Made by a program: the position numbers and the translations under genes | NCBI GenBank assembly: GCA_009926405.1 | Contig: RFOZ01000018.1 | Coordinates: 1 to 20,685 of the forward strand | Direction: 5' to 3' | Origin: Cytophagia bacterium | GTDB lineage: Bacteria; Bacteroidota; Bacteroidia; UBA7662 | DNA: 20,685 nt | Notes under the pieces: model-generated | Database searches by the model: none | The model's input: the letters and a program-made list of their open reading frames with translations, nothing else | Told to the model about the DNA's origin: nothing | Shown here: positions 15,330-20,685 of the stretch, one piece after another | Layout: each line of letters begins with the position of its first letter | Position numbering within the stretch: the stretch's first letter is position 1

Positions 15330-16167
15330 GGCCTTGCAAAACTTTGCCGGGTCCCAGCTCGCTAAACTCCGTGGCACCGTCCCGAATCATGGATCGAATA
15401 CTTTGGGTCCACTGGACGGCTCCGGTTAGTTGAAGGTTGAGGCCCTCCCTTATTTGCTCTGGATCGATTCGGCCTTCGTTAGGGGCAACGTTTTGGTAAA
15501 CAGGGCAACGGGGGGCTCGAAGGGTGGTGGACGCCAGGGCGGTTTGCAGGGCTTGAGCAGCACGGGCCATGTAGGGGGAATGGAAGGCTCCTCCAACTTG
15601 CAGAGGGACCACCTTGAGGGCTCCGGCTTCGAGGGCCTTTTGGCTTGCTTCGTTGACCCCCAGGGGTCCTCCTGAAATCACCACCTGCCCCGGACAGTTA
15701 AAATTAGCAGCCACGACGGTTTCGGAATGGATGCCTGCACAAATCTCAACAACCCGTTCATCGTCCAAACCCAGAACCGCGGCCATGGTCGAAGGTTGTT
15801 CTTCGCAGGCTTTTTGCATGGCCCCGGCCCGCAGGGCGACAAGTCGCAATCCATCCCCAAAATCCAAGGCACCGGCAGCGGTCAAGGCTGAAAACTCTCC
15901 CAGCGAATGCCCAGCTACCATCGAAGGTTCAAAGCGGTCTCCCAAAATTTCGGCCCAGATAACCGAGTAGAGAAAAACAGCGGGCTGGGTCACCTTGGTA
16001 GCTTTGAGATCCTCCTCGCTGCCATCGCAGAGGATGGTTTTGATAGGATATCCCAAGATCTCGGAGGCCTGATCCAAACGGGTTTCGGCCAAAGGACTCA
16101 AGGACATTAAATCACGGCCCATGCCTGGGTATTGGGATCCTTGCCCGGGAAAGAGAAAAGCGCGCAT
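15283..16167 (-). CDS. fabD: Malonyl-CoA:ACP transacylase
   Basis: Transfers malonyl groups from CoA to acyl carrier protein, supplying extender units for fatty acid synthesis in the cytosol. The 294-residue length is standard. FPGQGSQYPGMG at residues 6-17 is the family entry; GHSLGE (86-91) has the nucleophile Ser88, and GGAFHSPYM (192-200) has the catalytic His196. The gene starts 14 bases after the QueD-like gene, so the two are probably co-transcribed. The 3' end overlaps prmC by 47 bases in convergent orientation. Confidence 0.97.
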   Translation of the reverse strand: MRAFLFPGQGSQYPGMGRDLMSLSPLAETRLDQASEILGYPIKTILCDGSEEDLKATKVTQPAVFLYSVIWAEILGDRFEPSMVAGHSLGEFSALTAAGALDFGDGLRLVALRAGAMQKACEEQPSTMAAVLGLDDERVVEICAGIHSETVVAANFNCPGQVVISGGPLGVNEASQKALEAGALKVVPLQVGGAFHSPYMARAAQALQTALASTTLRAPRCPVYQNVAPNEGRIDPEQIREGLNLQLTGAVQWTQSIRSMIRDGATEFSELGPGKVLQGLMRKIDRQAQVVALL

Positions 16168-16181
16168 ACAGAAGATTGGGT

Positions 16182-16622
16182 TTAGGTTGCGGCGGGAAGA
16201 CCTACAAAACCGGGCCCGTAATAGGTGACGGAATTGTTGGGAGTTTCAAAGAGCTGGAGGCTGTAAAGTCGGTATCGGGGGTGCAGAAGAGGTTCCCATA
16301 ATTGTTCCCAGATGGCCATGGCCAAGTTTTCGGTAGAAGCCATTCGACCTTGCATGAAGGGTACATCCAGGTTAATATTGGAGTGGTCTAAAGGCTCAAT
16401 GACCCGTGCTTCGATGATTTTTTTGAGTAATTTGAGGTCAACCACAAAGCCGGTATCCGGATCCACTTCGCCGGCCACGGTAACCCAGAGTTCAAAATTG
16501 TGCCCGTGCCAATGCTTATTGGCGCATTTTCCAAAGACTTCTTCGTTGCGCGCCTCGTCCCATTGGGGATTCCACAATTTGTGGGCGGCGTTGAAATGAG
16601 CTTTGCGGGTAACCAGAATCAT
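16182..16622 (-). CDS. queD: 6-carboxytetrahydropterin synthase / 6-pyruvoyl-tetrahydropterin synthase family (QueD-like)
   Basis: A 146-residue T-fold enzyme of the QueD/PTPS family, acting on 7,8-dihydroneopterin triphosphate. In most bacteria it makes 6-carboxytetrahydropterin for queuosine and other 7-deazapurines. Zinc ligands are His14 (FNAAHKL), His39 and His41 (HWHGHNFELWV); the catalytic residues are Cys33 (FGKCANK), Asp79 and His80 (LDHSNIN), and Glu126 binds the pterin (LFETPNNS). The spacing FGKC-ANK-HWHGH resembles the PTPS branch, so the exact product is less certain than the family. The frame is open to 16658, but the ATG at 16622 matches the conserved start and follows a -7 box by 7 bases. 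Confidence 0.9.
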   Translation of the reverse strand: MILVTRKAHFNAAHKLWNPQWDEARNEEVFGKCANKHWHGHNFELWVTVAGEVDPDTGFVVDLKLLKKIIEARVIEPLDHSNINLDVPFMQGRMASTENLAMAIWEQLWEPLLHPRYRLYSLQLFETPNNSVTYYGPGFVGLPAAT

Positions 16623-16629
16623 AGGCGGC

Positions 16630-16658
16630 CAAAGATACAAAGGCTTAAATTTGGGCAA
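16630..16658 (-). promoter_or_regulatory. Bacteroidota-type promoter for queD-fabD
   Basis: On the minus strand, a TTG (16658-16656) and a perfect -7 box TATCTTTG (16637-16630) are separated by 18 bases, which fits the Flavobacterium-type TTG-(17-23)-TAnnTTTG consensus. The -7 box ends 7 bases before the queD ATG, so the transcript would have almost no leader. The TTG overlaps the first bases of the hldD start codon on the other strand. Confidence 0.6.
16646..16653 (+). promoter_or_regulatory. Bacteroidota-type -7 box for hldD
   Basis: TAAATTTG is a perfect TAnnTTTG match ending only 4 bases before the hldD ATG, so the predicted transcription start falls on or next to the A of the ATG, giving a leaderless mRNA. 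No good -33 TTG lies at the expected distance. The box sits between the -33 and -7 elements of the oppositely directed queD promoter, so the two could not easily be occupied at once. Confidence 0.5.
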
Positions 16659-17617
16659 TGATAATTGTAACCGGAGCTGGAGGATTTATTGGGTCGAACC
16701 TGGCCGCTCGTCTTGCGGGCTTAGGGTACCGTGATTTGGTCTTGGTGGACGATTGGAACGACGGAACCAAGGCTTTGCGATTGGAATCCGGTCTGACCGG
16801 CCAGACCGTTCATCGGGATGCATTTCCGGAATGGTTGCATCAGAACCAGGCTTATGTTCAGCAGGTCTTTCATCTGGGTGCGCGGACCGATACCATGCTA
16901 GGGGACGAGGAAGTCTTCGAGCGCTTGAATTTGAATTATTCCAAGGAGGTTTGGAAGGTATGTGCCGCCTTTGGCTTGCCCTTGGTCTATGCGTCGTCGG
17001 CCGCTACCTACGGAGGGGGTGAGCAGGGATTCAAAGACGGAACCGAAGGTCTGGAACGATACCGCCCCTTGAACCCTTATGCTTGGTCCAAGCATCGGTT
17101 TGATTTATGGGTGAGCGAGCAGACACGCACCCCTTTGCGCTGGGCTGGCCTCAAATTTTTTAATGTTTACGGTCCGGGCGAAGGCCCCAAAGGCCGAATG
17201 GCCTCGGTGGTCTGGCATGCGTACCGGCAGATTCAAGAAACCGGAAAGGTTAAGTTGTTTCGATCGCATCGCCCGGATGTGCAGGATGGGCATCAAAGCC
17301 GGGATTTTGTATTTGTTGATGATGTTGCGGCCGTTTGCCTATGGTTTATGACCCATGAGCATCCCTCAGGAATCTACAACCTGGGCAGCGGACGAGCCCG
17401 CACTTTCATGGACTTGGTCCTGGCCCTCTTCAAAAGCCTGAATCTTGAACCAAACTTGGAATTTGTGGATACACCTCTTGAAATTCGAGAGAGCTACCAA
17501 TATTATACCTGTGCCGATATGCAATGGATGCACCCTTTGGGTTGCGAACATGCTTTCACAGACCTCGAAACAGGAGTTGCTTCCTATGTCAGCCGAGAAT
17601 GGGGTTCCCAACGTTAG
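16658..17617 (+). CDS. hldD: ADP-L-glycero-D-manno-heptose 6-epimerase
   Basis: Epimerises ADP-D-glycero-D-manno-heptose to the L,D form, used for the inner core of lipopolysaccharide. The extended-SDR protein has 319 residues. The NAD(P)-binding motif GAGGFIGSN is at residues 6-14, HLGARTDT follows near 72-79, YASSAATYG is at 111-119 and the active-site YAWSK at 141-145. GPGEGPKGRMASV includes Lys178, matching the second acid/base lysine of the E. coli enzyme. The family-type substrate loop DGHQSRDFVFVDDV is present. It precedes the histidine kinase by only 6 bases. Confidence 0.92.
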   Translation: MIIVTGAGGFIGSNLAARLAGLGYRDLVLVDDWNDGTKALRLESGLTGQTVHRDAFPEWLHQNQAYVQQVFHLGARTDTMLGDEEVFERLNLNYSKEVWKVCAAFGLPLVYASSAATYGGGEQGFKDGTEGLERYRPLNPYAWSKHRFDLWVSEQTRTPLRWAGLKFFNVYGPGEGPKGRMASVVWHAYRQIQETGKVKLFRSHRPDVQDGHQSRDFVFVDDVAAVCLWFMTHEHPSGIYNLGSGRARTFMDLVLALFKSLNLEPNLEFVDTPLEIRESYQYYTCADMQWMHPLGCEHAFTDLETGVASYVSREWGSQR

Positions 17618-17623
17618 CCTAGC

Positions 17624-20600
17624 ATGAAACGATGGACGGTCGCCGGGGACCGGGTGAAAGGTTGGGCTTTGTTGCTTTTGGTGCCGGTAGCGGTTTGGTT
17701 AACCTGGTGTTACCCCCGCCTACAGCGTACCAGCGATGACCTTGCGGGTGAAGCAGTTTCATATTTTGAACAGCGGCTCCCTGAACTTAGCAAAGAGGCT
17801 CAATCCATTCATCCTTATGACTTTGCGCCGCCTCGTGGTTTTGAAAACCTCATGTTGGATTCCAAAGGACAGCGTCTTTTTTGGTCGGGTCGAGGTTTGC
17901 TGTCGGCCGATGACAAAATTCTTGCTCCCTTAAGGGGCCTTCATTTTGTGGAAGTCCAAAACGGTCAGGGTTTGGCCTGGGTAAAACCCGTTGACACAGG
18001 GATCCAGGTATTGTTTTACCGGCTGACCTATCGTTACCCGTTGGCTTCGAACTCCTTGTTTGACGGGTTGCAGTGGACCGGTGTGGGCGGTGAAAACTTA
18101 TTGGTTTTGAGTCCACAGGACGCACGCGCTGGGCGTCCTGTTCAATGGCAGGGACGGGTCTGGTTCAAGATTGCTGGCAAAGCCGGTACGGTGGTCTATG
18201 ACCCCCGGATCCAAACCTGGTTCAATGTTGGTATGTTGTTGTGGTTGTTTTTGTGGGCTCTGTTATGGGTTCGCATAGCTCCTTCCAAAGACCGGTGGTC
18301 GGCCTCCATTGCGTTGTTTTCTTGGGTCGTTGGGTTGTCGACTGGACTTCTTTGGCTCTATAAAAGTCGTTTTGGGGAGTCTGATTTTTTTGCCCTGCAT
18401 TACCCGCTTCAAGGTTGGGCTTGGAGCCAGGCGGTCCTGGCCTTGGTTTTTCTCTGGGTTTTCCCCATGGCTGCCCGTTTTTCGGCGTTCTGGAGGGGAC
18501 CTGGCCGGGTGTGGGTATCCTATGTTTTGTTGGCCTCCTCGTTGGAGGCGGGTCATCGCAAAATTGGTTGGGCCGATCCCCTGGGTTGGTCTTGGGATGA
18601 TACGGCCTGGCTCATGCTGGTCATGGGACTAACCACCTCGCTCTTGATACCCCGAACAGCTCTTGGATCGGGTCATGGATCCGATGCTCGGTTTCGAAGG
18701 TGGACCGTTCCTCTGGCTGTTTTCTTTGTTTTGGGATGGTGGGGTTGGAAAGGTTTGGATGAATGGTCGTTGATTTTGGGTTTGGGCGGGGTGGTATGGG
18801 CCCTGCTTGGTTGGGCCTTGGATCGTCCTATAACCACAACCTGGACCCGGATTGGGACCTACGGGATGCTTGGGGGGTTGCTGTCGGTTTTGTGTTATGG
18901 TCAACATGCCAGGGTGGGCCTGGACCAGGCCCGTAGTCGCCTGGAGGCGCTCGTTCAAGCCCGACCCATTGAGGCCTACACGTATTTTATGCCTTGGATT
19001 GACGCGCTTCGTTCGGATTCTTCGTTTGAGGCTTCGTCAGTTTTGGGTGCCGCCCCTGAAAAGGCAGCCTTGCAGGCCTTGCTGGATCGCCATTCCCGGA
19101 ACTTGCGACCGTTCTTTGATTTTTTGTCTTTTGAATTTCAACCTGCGATGGATAGCCTTTTCCCATCCGCCGAAGGTGGAGCCCAATGGAAAGGCAGTGT
19201 CCAAGAAAAGCCGGAGGGAAGTCGCACCGCTTACCGGGTTCGGGTGGCTTTGGGTCCTGCAGGCCGTGTTCCTGATACCCTTTCGGTTTGGTTAAACCAA
19301 AAGTTCTTTCCAAGCCTGTCACCTATACCGGCTATTTTGGGTGGGAATTCGGGTTCTAAGGCAAGTTCATCCTCCGGCATGGGTTTGGCTTTGTATCAAG
19401 ATGGTTTTTTGGTTTTTCAAGAGGGTTTGGCTCCATACCCTTACCGGGTGCCCAGGGGATGGGAACAATCGGTGCAACCAACCCAAGGAAGTTTGGTGTT
19501 ATGGAACGGGGGCCGACCCCTGCTTGTTTATCGCAATCCATCCGGTCAATGGGCGGTGCAAGCCTTGGCATGGCCTTCGTTGGTATTACCGATTTCATTT
19601 GGAGCCTTGGTTTGGCTGTTTTTGGGATGGGCCGAACGATGGAGAGCCATGGGGGGTGGGCGTCGTTGGGGATTGGGGATTCCATGGACCGGGTGGTCGG
19701 AACTTCGATTTCAGACCAAGGTTCAATGGGCTTCCACAGCGTTGGTTTTTGGCGTGATTGCTTTGTTGGTGGCCTTTACGACTTGGTTTATTACACGTCG
19801 TTTTGAGCGGGATGCTGAAACGGCCATGTGGGCTCAGATGAATCAGTTTTATCGGGTTGCTCAAAATATCTCCGTACAAGATCCGGCCTTGTCCGAGACC
19901 TCCGTTCGAACCCTAAGGGATTGGGCCTCGGTCAATGATTTGGATTTTTATATTTACGATAACAGGGGACGGTTCAAAGGGGGATCCCGGAGTCTTTGGT
20001 TCGACCAAAAATTGGTTTCGGATTGGATGCCTTTTGATGTATGGTATTCATTGAGTCAGGGTGAAAATCAATACAGGTCCGTTAACGAGCAATTGGATCG
20101 ATTGGATTTTCGCGGAGCTTATCAAGCCTTGCGAGGATCGGATGGAAAAGTGCTGGCTATCCTGGGTTTGCCTTTCTTGAACCAAACCGATAAGGGAGGA
20201 TTAAGCGAGTATTTGGCAGGTGTTTTTTCTTTTTTCATCTTGGTGACTCTGCTGGCAGTGTACCTGTCCTTTCGATTGGCCAAGGGCGTGGCAGCTCCCT
20301 TGCAGACCCTCACCAAGGCGATGTTACAAACCAAATCCGGCCTCAAGAATACCATTAATGAAGATCAGGGCCGAGGGGAATTGGGGCTTTTGCTCAAATC
20401 CTACAATCAAATGGTGCAGTCTTTGGCCGAGAACGAGGCCAAATTGGCCTCTGCTGAACGCAACACCGCCTGGAAAGAAATGGCCAGGCATATTGCTCAC
20501 GATATCAAGAATCCCTTAACGCCCATGAAGTTGCGTGTTCAAAAAATGTTACGGGACAAAGCCTACCATCCGGAAGTGTTTACTCAAAAATTTGAAAACG

Positions 20601-20685
20601 ACGCAAAACTTATTCTTCAGCAAATTGATTTTTTGACTGAAATTGCTGATACTTATCGGGAATTTGCCAAGGAAAAAGAAGCAGA
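17624..20685 (+). CDS. Large membrane sensor histidine kinase, NtrY-like (3' end outside window)
   Basis: One uninterrupted frame of 1,020 codons runs from the ATG at 17624 to the window edge. A first membrane segment (about residues 14-29) is followed by an extracytoplasmic domain (to about 195), a cluster of seven or so hydrophobic segments (about 199-427), a soluble region (about 428-645), further segments near 647-667 and 703-722, a second probable extracytoplasmic sensor domain (723-862), a membrane helix (863-883), a HAMP linker (from about 885) and the dimerisation helix. The H-box AHDIKNPLTPMKL has the phospho-accepting His959; the preceding WKEMAR is typical of NtrY-like kinases. The ATP-binding domain lies beyond the edge, and any response regulator is not visible. 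Signal unknown. The 6-base gap suggests co-transcription with hldD. Confidence 0.9.
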   Translation, partial: MKRWTVAGDRVKGWALLLLVPVAVWLTWCYPRLQRTSDDLAGEAVSYFEQRLPELSKEAQSIHPYDFAPPRGFENLMLDSKGQRLFWSGRGLLSADDKILAPLRGLHFVEVQNGQGLAWVKPVDTGIQVLFYRLTYRYPLASNSLFDGLQWTGVGGENLLVLSPQDARAGRPVQWQGRVWFKIAGKAGTVVYDPRIQTWFNVGMLLWLFLWALLWVRIAPSKDRWSASIALFSWVVGLSTGLLWLYKSRFGESDFFALHYPLQGWAWSQAVLALVFLWVFPMAARFSAFWRGPGRVWVSYVLLASSLEAGHRKIGWADPLGWSWDDTAWLMLVMGLTTSLLIPRTALGSGHGSDARFRRWTVPLAVFFVLGWWGWKGLDEWSLILGLGGVVWALLGWALDRPITTTWTRIGTYGMLGGLLSVLCYGQHARVGLDQARSRLEALVQARPIEAYTYFMPWIDALRSDSSFEASSVLGAAPEKAALQALLDRHSRNLRPFFDFLSFEFQPAMDSLFPSAEGGAQWKGSVQEKPEGSRTAYRVRVALGPAGRVPDTLSVWLNQKFFPSLSPIPAILGGNSGSKASSSSGMGLALYQDGFLVFQEGLAPYPYRVPRGWEQSVQPTQGSLVLWNGGRPLLVYRNPSGQWAVQALAWPSLVLPISFGALVWLFLGWAERWRAMGGGRRWGLGIPWTGWSELRFQTKVQWASTALVFGVIALLVAFTTWFITRRFERDAETAMWAQMNQFYRVAQNISVQDPALSETSVRTLRDWASVNDLDFYIYDNRGRFKGGSRSLWFDQKLVSDWMPFDVWYSLSQGENQYRSVNEQLDRLDFRGAYQALRGSDGKVLAILGLPFLNQTDKGGLSEYLAGVFSFFILVTLLAVYLSFRLAKGVAAPLQTLTKAMLQTKSGLKNTINEDQGRGELGLLLKSYNQMVQSLAENEAKLASAERNTAWKEMARHIAHDIKNPLTPMKLRVQKMLRDKAYHPEVFTQKFENDAKLILQQIDFLTEIADTYREFAKEKEA

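Noticed and set aside
18309..19879. Several 90-147-codon frames on both strands between 18.3 and 19.9 kb
   Set aside because: They overlap the single uninterrupted kinase frame starting at 17624, which continues to the conserved H-box; their translations look like out-of-frame shadows.
1..20685. CRISPR arrays, tRNA or rRNA genes, insertion sequences, integrase or phage genes, riboswitches
   Set aside because: I saw no spaced direct repeats, cloverleaf candidates, transposase motifs or long leaders; the intergenic space is too short to hold structured leaders.

Overview
The window looks like a piece of a Bacteroidota chromosome (Flavobacteriia/Cryomorphaceae-like is my best guess; no finer call is possible from the sequence alone). 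The evidence is as follows. The gene run leuS | ftsX-DUF3098-uppP-truB-ribF, with an ftsX that has no ftsE beside it, is characteristic of that phylum. The short 'catalytic-only' AMP nucleosidase, the holA neighbour with an HsdR_N domain, and the NtrY-like kinase H-box are Bacteroidota-type proteins. Starts lack convincing Shine-Dalgarno sequences. Several divergent gene pairs carry perfect copies of the Bacteroidota -7 promoter box TAnnTTTG. The DNA is roughly half G+C, and coding density is near complete: no stretch over 300 bases lacks a gene, and the largest gap between genes is about 80 bases.

Layout. 1-304: the 3' end of ATP-type PEP carboxykinase (+). 301-5467 (-): leuS followed by a secreted S9-family peptidase. 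5550-9143 (+): a compact operon ftsX, DUF3098, uppP, truB, ribF joined by overlapping or nearly touching ends (cell division/envelope, lipid carrier recycling, tRNA modification, flavin cofactors). 9152-10950 (-): AMP nucleosidase translationally coupled to holA (DNA polymerase III delta). 11001-11489 (+): an orphan HsdR_N-like PD-(D/E)XK protein. 11475-14462 (-): ribD, an FKBP-type peptidyl-prolyl isomerase, rlmH, and an atypical SDR oxidoreductase. 14505-15329 (+): prmC. 15283-16622 (-): a QueD/PTPS-family enzyme then fabD. 16658-20685 (+): hldD (LPS heptose) followed by a very large membrane sensor histidine kinase that runs off the right edge.

The genes are mostly housekeeping: translation (leuS, truB, rlmH, prmC), cofactors (ribD, ribF, queD-like), envelope and lipids (ftsX, uppP, fabD, hldD), replication (holA) and nucleotide turnover (AMP nucleosidase). 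I found no tRNA, rRNA, CRISPR array, insertion sequence, phage gene or defence island. I do not see an undescribed multi-gene system. The items most worth a second look are the face-to-face promoter boxes that predict leaderless or near-leaderless transcripts, the orphan HsdR_N protein beside the amn-holA pair, and the unusual multi-segment input region of the terminal histidine kinase.
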